In this document: positions 11,119 through 22,250 of the stretch, piece by piece | Position numbering within the stretch: position 1 is the first letter of the stretch | Layout of the letters: each line of letters begins with the position of its first letter | From: Aurelia coerulea | Lineage: Eukaryota > Cnidaria > Scyphozoa > Semaeostomeae > Ulmaridae | Length of the DNA stretch: 64,000 nt | Reading direction: 5' to 3' | Assembly: GCA_039566865.1 (NCBI GenBank) | Contig: CM076958.1 | Coordinates: 10,516,501-10,580,500 of the forward strand | Position numbers and translations under genes: made by a program | Notes under the pieces: generated by a model | Databases searched by the model: none | What the model saw: only the letters and a program-made list of their open reading frames with translations | Told to the model about the DNA's origin: nothing

Positions 11119-12103
11119 CCGGGTGTCCCAAAAAAAAGTTCTGGCGTTTGATTGAATGCAGACAAAAAAGTTCGTTATCTGGCAATTTCTATTCATTCTA
11201 GGTACATGCTGGACATTTCAACTTACAGTTTGGCATATCGTTGGAAGAAATCAGTGTTCTGAAGATGGAGTTATTAGTTCTAACATCGCATCTTCATGTT
11301 GAAGGCCAAACCAGAGAGATTAGTAGGCCTTTCTGCATCATCGTGGTGGAGGCGGAATCTCCGGATGAGCAGCTCAAAAATTGGTTGACATTTTGTTTCA
11401 TTGCCTTGACGACGTGCAAGAGTTCCGCTCATTGGGCATATTTGAAGTAAAGGTCTGAAAATCGAAATACTACATTCATACCTTGCCACTCAATTCGGAC
11501 TGGACGAACACACAAAAATGCATTATTGCATAATATGGTAGGTCGAAAAAGCAATTGAAACTATTCTTTAGTTAAGAAAAGACAGTCTATTCTACTCCGT
11601 GTTGCGAAACCGTGAAACAGTAAAAATTCCCTTTTGAAATTCCCAGTTGGCACAAGGCAACAATAGCAGCAGCAAACAGTTTTCCAGAGACCAATTTGTT
11701 TCTATTATTCACACCTTAGGCTAATTCACACAATCAAAAATGATTTAAATCTAAATTCCGTTCAATTACAAAGCAACGGTTTCTCTTGTGAACAAAATTT
11801 CTGCCCGCTCGGGACGTCAAGGTAATGAACGAATTGTCAACTCAATTTTTGTGTTGCTCGTTGAGGGAGTCCCCACCATCACGAAGCAGGAAGGCGTAAT
11901 AATCTCTCTGGTTTTGCCTTGAACATGAAAGTGAAATGTTAGAGCTCATAACTCCATTTTCAGATTACTAATTTCTTCCTACGATATGCCAAACTGTAAG
12001 TTGAAATATCAAGCACGTAGCTAGAATGAAAAGAAATTGCCAGATTAAAAAGATTTTTCTCTGTGCTCAATCAAACGTCGGAACTTTTTTTTGGGACACT
12101 CGG
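11119..12103. mobile_element. TA-flanked foldback element (CCGGGTGTCCC ends)
   Basis: The left end CCGGGTGTCCCAAAAAAAAG and the reverse-complemented right end CCGAGTGTCCCAAAAAAAAG match except for one base. The similarity extends through about 200 bp at each end, including AACTTACAGTTTGGCATATC and its counterpart. TA dinucleotides lie at 11117-11118 and 12104-12105. Tc1/mariner-type transposases duplicate TA, so a non-autonomous relative is likely. No transposase ORF exists in the interior. Confidence 0.85.
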
Positions 12104-12879
12104 TATAATCATATTGAAAAGTCTAGGTCAAAATACTCTAAAGGATGACTATTTCTTCAGATTATTTCTGATCTTAGATTACTTTATATCAATCCATATT
12201 TTCCTTCTCAAATATGCCGCAATAGAATACGAGTTTCATGTAGCAAATCGGGGGCCATTCCAAACATCTTGGCTGCTTGCTCTCTGTGCAAGATTGTTGA
12301 AAAGTTGTTGTTGTAGTAGTCCAAAATGGGATTGATGTAATGACGCCCTGTAGCAACCACAATCAAAAGATCTCCTTAAACTATTTCTAGAAGGCTACCA
12401 CGATTCTTGTGTGCAGCACGCAAGCAGCTAGTCTTATATGTCAATCAATCATCCCATCAACCAATCAGTCAGTCATGTCAAACAGTCATGAAGGACATTT
12501 TCAAATGATTGTTAGGATTGTTAGAATAAAGAGCAAGAAACAATGCCTGCCAAGAGCAAGGGCAGATTTCATTGCAATGGTATCCGTTTTTGTGTTTTGA
12601 CGTGATAGAACAAAGCGATCGCAGCATGTGCAAATAACAGTAGAGTGACCGCTACCCTTGGCACCAGAGCTTATACTACTAAGAAGCAGAATAAAGGGTC
12701 TTGGAGTCCAGTGATTAACTCGTTTCAAAACTTTCGCAATTTTTGTGCTTGACACAGTTTTAAAACTTCAACTTTTTGCTGCTTGATTGTTTACATCGTC
12801 CACTGCATTGAAACTATTGCAATATGGAAGCGTTAAAACCATTGCCGTCGACAGTCGGATCGGGCACCAGGGTCAGTTA

Positions 12880-12970
12880 TCGAAGGGGCCATTCCCAAAA
12901 TTTTTGCAACCACGCCCTTTTCACTTAACCCTATCTCACCTGGGGGGTTGGATTCCACCTCTCCAACCAA
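12880..12970 (-). repeat. CCCCCC-flanked dispersed repeat, minus copy
   Basis: On the minus strand GGTGGAATCCAACCCCCC then GGTGAGATAGGGTT. The same order occurs on the plus strand at 13448-13525 and, split by a CT-rich insert, at 16905-17050. No ORF. Confidence 0.6.
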
Positions 12971-13444
12971 ACTTTTTATTTGCCACTTTATTTTATTTGC
13001 TAAAATATGCTAAGCTGGATACCAAAATTCCACTACTTTGACTTTATATCTGTACTGTATCGAATGAAGAAATTTTCAAGATTCTAAATATAGCACCGTA
13101 ACCATGGCAACAAATGTTTTACTGTGTAGTCAACAAAGTTTGTGTACTTTTTTTAATTGTTGCAGATATTAATTCCAAATGTATGCCAAATTATGCTTTT
13201 GTAGTCTATTTGATGATATCCAATCCAACTCAATTTGAAACAAAAAATTCAATTTAGTGCCACATTACATTGTTTCAATCATCTTGGTAATAATCATCAT
13301 AATCATAACTTAATATCTTCTTATTGTCATAGCATCCAGAACAATAGAGATAATCTAATTAAATCACGTGATTTTTATTTTTTGCATCAAAGTCCATCTG
13401 TTTGCCAAGTTTAAAGATTATAGCTACTATAACAACGAAGAAAA

Positions 13445-13530
13445 AGAGGGGGAGTGGAATCAACCCCCCCCCCAGGTACTGACCGCTTCAAAAGTCCCTG
13501 GTGAGATAGGGTTAGACCACTTCCTTCTAT
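13445..13530 (+). repeat. CCCCCC-flanked dispersed repeat, plus copy
   Basis: GGAATCAACCCCCCC, then AGGTACTGACC, then GGTGAGATAGGGTTAGACC, matching 12880-12970 and 16905-17050. Confidence 0.6.
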
Positions 13531-13559
13531 GCACTGTTGTCACGCTGCTTTTAGATGGA

Positions 13560-13636
13560 AATGCCCCCCCCCCCTTCTATACACTGTCATTTTCATTCAT
13601 TTCATATTTTTTTCATTTCATTTTAAAATATTTATA
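13560..13636 (-). repeat. LINE 3' tail, left part
   Basis: Minus-strand tail of a LINE (TGAAATGA-type repeats) cut from the rest at 14368 by the foldback element. The paralogue at 38340-38375 has no insertion and keeps an uninterrupted ATTTATACAGGTTA. Confidence 0.6.
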
Positions 13637-14367
13637 GCGGGTGAGTCAGAAAAAACGTGGGGTGCTTGGCGGATTGTGACGTCGCGCTCAGCAACCCGAT
13701 CGTAGCGAACTAAATTTTTTCTTGCAGCCAGAGGTCTAACTTAAATCATAAGCTTTTCCCCATCGAAATCGGTCTCTTGATGTATTAATCAGAAAATATT
13801 TTCTTCGTAAGACGTTGTATGGGAGTTTTGCAAACCTATGAGATCTTTGATAGAGCCGTTAGCATTTTACCCTTGCCAAAGCAGAAAGCTGCAGGTACAC
13901 GTGGTATTATCAGGAGAGAATGAAATAGTTTTGTCATGAAACATCGCGTTGATCTTGTTGAAATAAATCTCTTTACAACACAAAGAAGCATGCGTTTTTA
14001 CTGTCTCTCAAACATATTCTCTTTGCAGGACAAGCTATGACGAGACAAGGCATCCCAGGGGAGAAAACACTATTTCCGAACTGTTTCATGCTCCCCAGAT
14101 AATACCGCGTGTACCTGCAGCTTTGGCAAGGCTAAAATGCTGAAGGGGCTTGGTTAAAGGTTTCCTCAGTTTGCAAGACTCCCATACAAAGTTTTAGGAA
14201 GAAAATCTTTTTTAAATAATGAATCACATGACCGATTTCGATGGAGAAAAGTTTAAGATCTAAGTCAGATTCATGGCTGCACGGAATAATTTAGTTCACA
14301 ACGGTCGGATGGCTAAACGCGACGTCACAGTCCGCCAAACACCCCATGTTTTTTCTGACTCACCCGG
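13637..14367. mobile_element. TA-flanked foldback element (CCGGGTGAGTC ends)
   Basis: The ends GCGGGTGAGTCAGAAAAAAC (left) and CCGGGTGAGTCAGAAAAAAC (right, reverse-complemented) begin inverted repeats of about 220 bp that share GACGT, AAATTTTTTC, GAAATCGGTC and CAAGACTCCCAT-type blocks. TA lies at 13635-13636 and 14368-14369. The host LINE tail has an unoccupied paralogue at 38355-38375 reading TTTATACAGGTTA, which confirms the TA target. No ORF. Confidence 0.9.
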
Positions 14368-14800
14368 TACAGGTTACAAAGTTTCAAACAAATGTATTTT
14401 TTAAACTGACCTGTTTGAAGTAAAGGAAAATTAAAGGAAAGAACTAAACTAAACTAAGAACAAAAGAAATTAACATACCTAAGTTACAATATATTGCAAT
14501 ACAAAGTCTATGAAAAAGAACATAAAAATGGAATTGAAGTTACACCCCCCTTCTATAGTCGTTCTTTAAAAATTCTCAGGGAGGGGGCCAATTTTGTCTC
14601 TCTTTCTAGATTGCTCCATTGTTTTGCACCGCGACAAGAAAAAGCCTTTTGGCCACTGATCGTTTTTAGTAACGGTATCCTAAGATCAGTTTCTGATGAG
14701 CGCAGAAACTGTTCTCTGTCATCCGAAAATTTTAGGAATAATTTTCTCAAGTAGTCTTGGTCAAGCGAATTCAGAAATTTGTAAGTTAGCATGGCTGTCT
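14368..14800 (-). pseudogene. LINE 3'-terminal fragment
   Basis: Minus-strand peptide at 14553-14792 (LNSLDQDYLRKLF, LRSSETDLRIP, ISGQKAFSCRGAKQW) matches the C-terminal tail of the CR1/L2-type reverse transcriptase protein whose longer copy ends at 38583. 14370-14550 is its 3' UTR. Truncated at the 5' side. Confidence 0.8.
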
Positions 14801-14885
14801 CTTTTCATTCAGGAAAGTCTGTTCCCTATGCACTGTCAAAAACATAATTTTCTATCTCATATGTAAAGACTGCCAGTGGGCAGGA

Positions 14886-15010
14886 GCGTTCCTCAAGGAA
14901 AACTGAAAACAAAGAAAAATATATACCTTGGGTTTTCCTTGGTTTTTAAAGCCCCCGGGCAGGGTGTGGCTCCTGGTAGCTACCCCCTGGTTCCCTTCCC
15001 CTCTCGAAGA
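14886..15010 (+). repeat. Dispersed repeat, inverted relative to 9140-9275
   Basis: Starts GTTCCTCAAGGAAAACTGAA and carries AACAAAGAAAAATATATACC followed by a GCCCCCGG-rich core and GGTAGCTACCCC. No coding capacity. Confidence 0.55.
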
Positions 15011-15139
15011 TACTGGTTAAAACTGACTATAGAATATGGCAAACGAGGCTTTAACTGGGAACAGCGAAATTATACATTCAGTGGAAGGTACAGAGAGGAG
15101 ATAGTATAGTGGTTTTTCCTTTTGTTTTCAGCCACACTA

Positions 15140-16168
15140 GAGTGGTGTCACCCATTATGCTCATGTCGTCGCGAAGTTCCGAGTTAGATCCAAAAAAAGC
15201 AATTAATGAAAAAACCAAATAGCCAGAATATATCACCAACTAATGGAGAAAAAGATCACAGAGTATTGATTTTTTGCGTTAACTCTTTATACTGATTTTA
15301 GCAGATTTTAAAGAAGGCTGTAAAAACGTCGTTTTCTTTTAGCGTCGCCTATTATGGCCGCAGGAGAAACAATGAACACTACTCTCTGGTAAAAAGTTTT
15401 AATAAGAAAAGCAGCTTTGATTACTGTTCTTTGCTTATCATTTGGTACTTTAAACTCAAAAATATCAATAAGAATTAACCTAAACTTCGAGTTTTGGAAT
15501 TGAAGTACATGCTTCGAGTTGTTCTAAATCCTGCCTTATCTCTTGTGCATGGATGGATGAGTTTTGGAATAGGTTCTAAAATGAAAATAGACTTAAATAT
15601 AATGCTGCGTTGTTTTAGGTTTCGATAATTTCCATATCAGTAAGTAAGATTTTAACCCAAACTGGTGTTTCTTTTTAATAAATGTTGCATTTTAATATTT
15701 TGAAGCGATTGGAAACTTCTCTGGTAAACTGATAGGCATAATGGGCGACGAAACTAGCAATTAGCAGCACTCAGACTTCATAACCTTAAATCTGAATCAG
15801 AAGTCACTTTGCTTTGGTTTCATTGTAGATTTCCTCTAAAGAGACAGGACTTCTGAAAAATCAAAGCATATTTGAAAAATTTCAAACCGCAAGGTGCCGA
15901 GCGAACAAAAAAGAAGGAAGGAATGTAAATAGAATCATGAAATTTACAATACTTGAAAGAATCAATTAGAGATATGCACAAACCATCTCGTCAGGTTTCA
16001 ATGCAAATGGACTGAAACTTCAGTGAAGGTCAAATCATCATAAAACAGATGTCAGCGAAGATTTTCCGCGCAATTGCAATATTATTACTAGTCGCCAGTC
16101 CCCTGAAATTTAATTTCTCTTGCTAGCCGGCCATAATGGGCGACCGGCCATAATGGGCGACGCTACTC
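15140..16168. mobile_element. TA-flanked TIR element with CATAATGGGCGAC repeats
   Basis: The left end GAGTGGTGTCACCCATTATG and the reverse-complemented right end GAGTAGCGTCGCCCATTATG are inverted repeats. TA lies at 15138-15139 and 16169-16170. The motif CATAATGGGCGAC recurs inside (15739, 16132, 16149), and a related TATTATGGCCG lies near 15348, so the terminal motif has been amplified inside. No ORF. Confidence 0.65.
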
Positions 16169-16624
16169 TAGGAAAAAGATGTTTCAGTGTATCAAACTCA
16201 GAAGAATGATCAGTACTTAGCCCCCCTGAGTGAGATTATGAAGGACTGCGCATGATCAAATGAAATGAGTAATAATAAATGATCGAATTAATAGAGACTA
16301 AACAAATCTGATGTGTGGGTTAAATTAATGAAAATAGTATCTGCTCAAAGAGAAACAGTTTATTTTGCTTATCAGATTTCATTTCTTGTACTCCACCCGG
16401 AAACCACGCATATCCAATTAAACATAATTTCTGATTTGGATTTTTAAGAATTTCGAAATTAAAAATTTGGCACAAGACAAGGCTCCTTAAATATGAATAA
16501 ATCATATTGTGACAAGCTTTGTAAATAGAGAAAAGCAGCTATCTTTTTAAGCCAGCTAAAGTCTAATCCAATGAAATCTAGCTTAAACTTATAACCCTAA
16601 AGGAACTCTGTAGATTTGTAGCTA

Positions 16625-16865
16625 ATCCATTGAACGCCGCTTTTCGATGGAGAATATAGACAATAAACGTGATAAGCCGTTTGGAATTGAGGCTACAAAA
16701 AATCATATATTTTCCCTAAGTTGCGGCTGAGAAGACCTCGTCCAATGAGATCTAGCCGCCTTTCGATGGGCACTATAGACTATACACGTGATAAGCCGTT
16801 TGGAATTGAGGCTACACAAAATCATGAATTTTACCTAAGTTGCCGCTGAGAAAACCTTGTCCAAT
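16625..16865 (+). repeat. Two-copy tandem duplication, about 118-bp unit
   Basis: The blocks 16628-16745 and 16748-16865 share GATAAGCCGTTTGGAATTGA, GGCTACA, AAATCAT, CTAAGTTGC and CCAATGA in the same order, with scattered differences. Confidence 0.85.
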
Positions 16866-16904
16866 GAAATCTAGCTGAAACTTATAACCTTAACCCTAAT
16901 CCAT

Positions 16905-17050
16905 ATGGGTGGGGTGGATTCCAACCCCCCCCCCTCGAGGTTTTATTTGCTGCGTTTTTAAACGACATTGCTATGTCCTCCAGCCTCCCTCCCTGTCCCC
17001 CTCCCAGGTATCAACCATTTCAAAACTCCCAGGTGAGATAGCGTTCAATC
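16905..17050 (+). repeat. CCCCCC-flanked dispersed repeat, split copy
   Basis: GGTGGATTCCAACCCCCCCC and, about 90 bp later, AGGTATCAACCATTTCAAAA then AGGTGAGATAGCGTT. Matches 13445-13530, interrupted by a CT-rich insert. Confidence 0.55.
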
Positions 17051-17328
17051 TTCTGTACACCTTGACTCTATTTTGCATGAGCCATCTTGTGATTTTTTCT
17101 CGTCAGTGCTTTTGTCATCCCCTTCTCTTTGTCAGCAACAGCACAAAATAGCAAGGAAACCAATCCTAAAAGTTGAAAATACAATTAACTTTAAATTATG
17201 ACAGAAATAATTGATTAATAACGTCAAGGAGCAATAAATCTACGAATAACACCCAAAAAATTACAAAAATTGTATCGTTCACTGTCCCGTTTCTAAGTGG
17301 GAAAAATCAGCTCTAAAAATCAATATTA

Positions 17329-17806
17329 CCGGGTGAGTCAAAAAAGTTGATGCGTTTAGCGGGCTGTCGAATAAAACGTACGAGGTCCATATTCAAAACC
17401 ACAATGTTAATCTGTCATTTAAAGGCTAAATTAGATGTGAAAATTTTGTTTGGTGAAAGCAATCACCTTTCAGACCAAGAAATTAGAAATATGTTGGTAA
17501 AGAGGGTTTGGATGGGATCGAGAATTCTATGTGGTATGTCATTGACATTTAGATTCTAATTTTGAAACAGACAATTCGATTGAATCAAAATCTCAATGGC
17601 AAGTAAATCATGGACCAGAATCGAACATGTCATTTTCGTTCCCATACCAGCATTTTCCTTGTTCTTGTGTCTACGAGTGATTTCACCAAAAAATGTCATG
17701 TCTTAAGTAGCCTTTGACTGATAGATTAACAGTTTAGTTTTGAATACTGGCCTCGCACTTTTTGTCCACAGCCCAACAAACGTTTTAACTTTTTTCCTTT
17801 ACCCGG
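17329..17806. mobile_element. TA-flanked foldback element (CCGGGTGAGTCA ends), short
   Basis: Starts CCGGGTGAGTCAAAAAAGTT; the reverse-complemented right end is CCGGGTAAAGGAAAAAAGTT. Both arms then share GGGCTGT, ACGAGG or GCGAGG, ATTCAAAAC and GTTAATCT. TA lies at 17327-17328 and 17807-17808. Its ends relate it to the elements at 11119 and 13637. Confidence 0.85.
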
Positions 17807-17808
17807 TA

Positions 17809-19120
17809 CCTGTGAGAACAAGTTAATCATCCATCCAGGTTTCAGGCACTCCCCTGGTGTGTGCTTTGTTTACATTCAAGGGAAAAATCTAATCAGCCAC
17901 TGAAATCTTGTTTGGTTGCAAACTGCGAACCCTAATTGCTTTGCACTGGCATTTCACCCAGCAGCAACAAATGCTATTTTGTTACAAACAAATTTGCCTT
18001 TGTTCTACTTATTAGACCACTGCAAACTGATACTTATTCTCTGAGAAACATGGCAAATACGACTTCAAACTAATTCGTTAAAGTCAATTGTATTGTTCTC
18101 CATCGTTCTTAATTCAAGCCTGTTTTGAAAGATTGGGAAATGAAAATTCTTATCACGTTGCTTATTACTTTGGAAAGAAATCCCAATTTTGCATGACTAA
18201 ATTTTTGCAGCTAAGCTGACATTTCCCAGCTATATACAGTTGTCCGTTCAAGGAGTTTGACGAATAGTAAGAAAACTGCCTGATCAAAAATACCTTACTT
18301 TTTTCTGATTCACGCTTTATAATTTCATAATTTACATGACTATGTTATTGTCCTCTAAGTTCTATATTTGGCATTCATGACCCATAGGTTTATCCTATCT
18401 CACTCAACTCAGGGTTGGTCTCAGCAAATTAAACTTTAACAAATTCAAGCACAGTTTTAGGGATACCATAAACCCAACATGCCCTACGAACGATGGTATC
18501 GAGGATAAAGAACACGTACGACGATATGGCTTTGCCAATCTCCAAAATAGTGTTCTAAAGCAGATTTTATTGCATGGTAAGAAAAAGGTTCCCAACGTGC
18601 AACGAACTTAATAAAAATATGCTCTTGCTAACTCTACAATTCAACAACACATCTGAGCAATTTGATTAGAAAATGTCAAACCTCGATACAAGCCACATAA
18701 CCAACAGCCACGCCAGCATGTCCCGTTTAACCCTATTAAGGGCAGGGGGCGCTTTTCACCCCCCATATAGAAACTTGGCTGTAGCCCCAAGATCACATTG
18801 ATTGAAGCACTGAAATTCATCGACTTTTCCTGAAATTAAAAAGCCTTTCCAATGAAGACAACTAAACATTCAAAATTGTTGTCATGTGACCACAAGAATG
18901 CCTTATTTGGAGAGAGGTAGCGGATAAAGTTCATTAAACCCTGCTAGTACCCTAATTTTCTCATATATATCAAGGCAACATATATCATTGAACTCAGCAT
19001 CTAAGGCTCTTTCATTTGATCTATAACTTATTCATATTTGCTGACGTCGGCTATGGAGCGTCGTTTGCGTCTTTATTACAAACTGACATTTTCTTATCCT
19101 AAACCCTAAATTCCTTTCAT
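17809..19120. other. No gene recognised
   Basis: Only short ORFs, none recognised. A CG-rich islet at 18733-18790 (AAGGGCAGGGGGCGC) looks like old repeat DNA. Confidence 0.4.
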
Positions 19121-19149
19121 GTGAGAAATATTTTCAATATTAACTGCTC

Positions 19150-19440
19150 TATTCAGTATGGTCTTCATATTATTTTGTATGCCAACTTTCGTTTCGTATG
19201 GTGTTTTGCATTCAGTATGGCCTTTGGCACAATACATCGTGACAATCCAAACTTCTGTATGGCCTATCTATTTCGTATGGCTTATTGCGCAATACATCAT
19301 AAAAAACGCAACTTTAGTATGGCCTATTGCACAATACATCGTAAAATTATCATTCTGTATGACATGTTCATTTCGTATGGTCTATTGCGCAATACGTCAT
19401 ATAGAATGTAACTTTAGTATGGCCTATTGCGCAATAGCCA
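19150..19440 (+). repeat. Degenerate tandem repeat with GTATGG...ATTGCGCAATAC
   Basis: TATGGCCTATTGCGCAATAC-like units recur about six times at irregular spacing. Each contains the palindrome ATTGCGCAAT or a one-base variant, so the array can form repeated small hairpins. The ORFs across it are side effects. Confidence 0.8.
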
Positions 19441-19454
19441 GATTTACTACGATG

Positions 19455-19960
19455 AGCCCTTCAGCCTCGGGGGAGGGGGGGGGGGGTAACTAAGCTTAAA
19501 TTTGGACAGGGACGTGCCATTTTGGTTCAAAATTTGGACCCATAATTCCGCACATATCCGAAAAAATGTGACCCATAATTCCGCAAACTTGATGAAAATA
19601 TGGCCAATAGTTCCGCAAAATGATGAAAACTTGGCCCATAATTCCGCAAAGCAAAGAACAATGCAAAAAACGGCAACTTCACCTTTACCTATATTTTATG
19701 ATAGTTCATGTGGTAAAGAGGGTAAAATCAAAGTACATGTTTTAAGGGCAACATTCCTTAGTCCAAAGAGTTTTCAGTTCTGACTGAAACCCTGTTAAAC
19801 CCCGGGGATGGCGGTGCCTAAAGTCAAGGGCGGGTATGTGCGAAGGTGCAAACAAAACATTACCCACAAACTGGATGGCTCATGACAAAAATGATACCCA
19901 AAACTGCTGATTATATTGAAATAACCATACCCAAAACTGGAACTTCAAACCAGTGTCTTT
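19455..19960 (+). repeat. G-tract repeat family, copy 1
   Basis: Order on the plus strand: CCTCGGGGG run, GGACGTGCCATT, four ACCCATAATTCCGCA-type units, a spacer, GGTGCCTAAAGTCAAGGGCG, then ACCCAAAACTG-type units. The copy at 29222-29615 has the same blocks in reverse order with inverted flanks, but the short units keep the same strand. Confidence 0.75.
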
Positions 19961-20007
19961 TATATACCACAAAAAGGCAAAGGAATTCTTAAAAAGCCCA
20001 ATTCAGT

Positions 20008-20402
20008 ATGAATCTTGATTTCGGGATCTAGAATTAGTGTGAATCTTGAATTCTGGATCTAGAATTAGTGTGAATCTTGAATTCCGGATCTAGAATTAGT
20101 GTGAATCTTGAATTCCGGATCTAGAATTAGTGTGAATCTTGAATTCCGGATCTAGAATTAGTGTGAATCTTGAATTCCGGATCTAGAATTAGTGTGAATC
20201 TTGAATTCCGGATCTAGAATTAGTGTGAATCTTGAATTCCGGATCTAGAATTAGTGTGAATCTTGAATTCCGGATCTAGATTTAGTGTGAATCTTGAATT
20301 CCGGATCTAGAATTAGTGTGAATCTTGAATTCCGGATCTAGAATTAGTGTGAATCTTGAATTCCGGATCTTGAATCTTGAATCTTGGATCTTGAATCTTG
20401 AA
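20008..20402 (+). repeat. 31-bp minisatellite, about 12 units
   Basis: The unit starts GAATCTTGAATTCCGGATCT and ends AGAATTAGTGT. Most units are identical, which implies recent expansion. Edge units are degenerate (GATTTCGGG on the left, GGATCTTGAATCTTG on the right). Confidence 0.95.
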
Positions 20403-21360
20403 TTAGTGACTCCCCTGTAATTTAGCTATTTACATATCAATCTTTTATAGCAGAGTTAAATCAGTGAGATATTGAAAGTTGAAATAACAGTGTAGTTTTG
20501 AATTGTGTCTGTAATTTTGAATCTTAAGTTTCGTTTATCTTGGAATTCTGCTGAATAATATTTAAATCCCTGGAAAGAGTGAAAAGTATACAAAACTTTT
20601 GCCTTGTTTACTCTGTGGGCCTGAGGTTTTTCATGGAAATTTCTCTATGATCTCAGAGCAGATTTGAAACTGGAAGGGTTTGGCCAAAACAAACTTCAGT
20701 ATCAATAACTCCATCAGTTAGCAATGATAATCTGCTCTGGGAGAATACAGAAAAGTGTCTTTTACTGGGACCACACTCAGTTTTTATAAGGAACCTAAGA
20801 AACAGTATGCTCACTTTTTAAAGGTTGAGAAACCATGCTACCTGGATTCAAAATGCTAAGAGCGTTTTGTGATTTGCAGCCTCAATTTTCCTAGTTTATT
20901 TTTGAGTAATATTCATGAAAGTTATGTCTTCAATGAGCACACTACAACTCTTTTCCTTGCTGAACATCATGCTGTATGTGAAGGAAAAAATGAGTGGCAG
21001 TGGTGAAACTATATCACAATTCATGCAGCTAAAAATGAGAAACAGATTAAGAAAATTTTCACACTAAGAACCAGAAATTTTCATGTGGGATATTTATGAA
21101 ACTTTTAGCACTATGAGCTGATCCAGGGGTTTCTAATATAAGAAAATGTGTATTGACATCATGCTGCTTCGGATGTGATAGTTGTTTTGAGATCTTCATA
21201 GGTACTTTGGGTACCTTTTCAACAAAATATGATGAAGCTTACATTTCAAGAGGAAAATATCTGAGAAACTCGTAAAGAAATTTGAAAGCAAAATTTGAAG
21301 AGAGATTGGATTTGGACCACAACAGAATTTTCTTCAAATGCTTTTTATTTGTTATGTTGA
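20403..21360. other. No gene recognised
   Basis: AT-rich, no ORF of note and no repeat ends. Confidence 0.4.
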
Positions 21361-21727
21361 TGAGTGAGTGAGTGAGTGAGTAATTGTATTTAACGTGCCT
21401 AGCCTGCGAAAGTCTCGAGATGACTTGTTTCCAGCAGGGGACACAGGTTATACATAACCTTTCACTTTTTAGGCACATGCACTTGCTATTCTCACAAGGT
21501 ATGGGTTTCTGCGTTTGGCGCAAGGGGGCCCATCAGGGCGACCCTGGTCCTTCCTCTCGATGTGACCACACCTCGTGATTCCTTTTGCCTTTGCCTGGAA
21601 TTACAGAGAGTTAGCAGCTCTCCTCACACTTTCGCAGCAAGTATGACCCTGGTGGGATTCGAACCCACGACCTTGCGGTTGTGAGTCCGGCTCCTTAACC
21701 ACTGGGCCAACCACTGGGCCAACCTTG
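21361..21727 (-). repeat. tRNA-derived SINE, family 2
   Basis: Read on the minus strand from 21727: A-box-like TGGCCCAGTGGTTAAGGAGC, B-box GGTTCGAATCCC, a body of about 280 bp, and a (CTCA)n tail at 21361-21381. The A-box segment carries a 12-bp tandem duplication (AACCACTGGGCC twice on the plus strand, 21700-21722). The tRNA-like head is about 72 nt and lacks a convincing anticodon stem. Confidence 0.85.
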
Positions 21728-22250
21728 ATGGACCTAAAAATCAGTCTTTCATTTTGGCCCGACTTTGGCCACTGTGACTCCTTTGACAGATATTGAAATC
21801 TTAAAAGTCATATATAATGAATGCAAATTCTAGAACTACGGTTTCAGAATAAGAAGTCGTTATCTCTTACTAAAGGACTGTGATCCTCGCTCCATCCACG
21901 AAACGGGCCTAGTCCAGTACTTACTGGTGAAACGAAATGTTTTTCTGGCCAGGACGCAGCTCTTTCTCCGGAATCCAGCACTTTTTGCAGCCAAATTCAG
22001 TGAAAGAGACAACCATTTTTCAAACTAGTTGGACAATCTCTGAAAATAAAGCTAGAAATTCCGAATAACTTGTCGAGGAATTCGGAGAGTCCACTGCGAT
22101 CCCGGCGGGGCCACTTCAGTTTGTCAGGTGTAAGCACCTGTGTCTTCATCTTTGGGATATTACCCCTTTTCTCTGATTTGTGCATAAAATTGTATACCCC
22201 TTTTCTCTGACATTTTTTCTCAAATTATACCCTTTTTTGTGAAAATACAG

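Noticed and set aside
20008..20402. Regular repeats resembling a CRISPR array
   Set aside because: Contiguous 31-bp units without unique spacers; no cas genes; eukaryotic context.
21640..21727. Possible tRNA gene (minus)
   Set aside because: A and B boxes are present but the anticodon stem does not form and a SINE body and tail follow.
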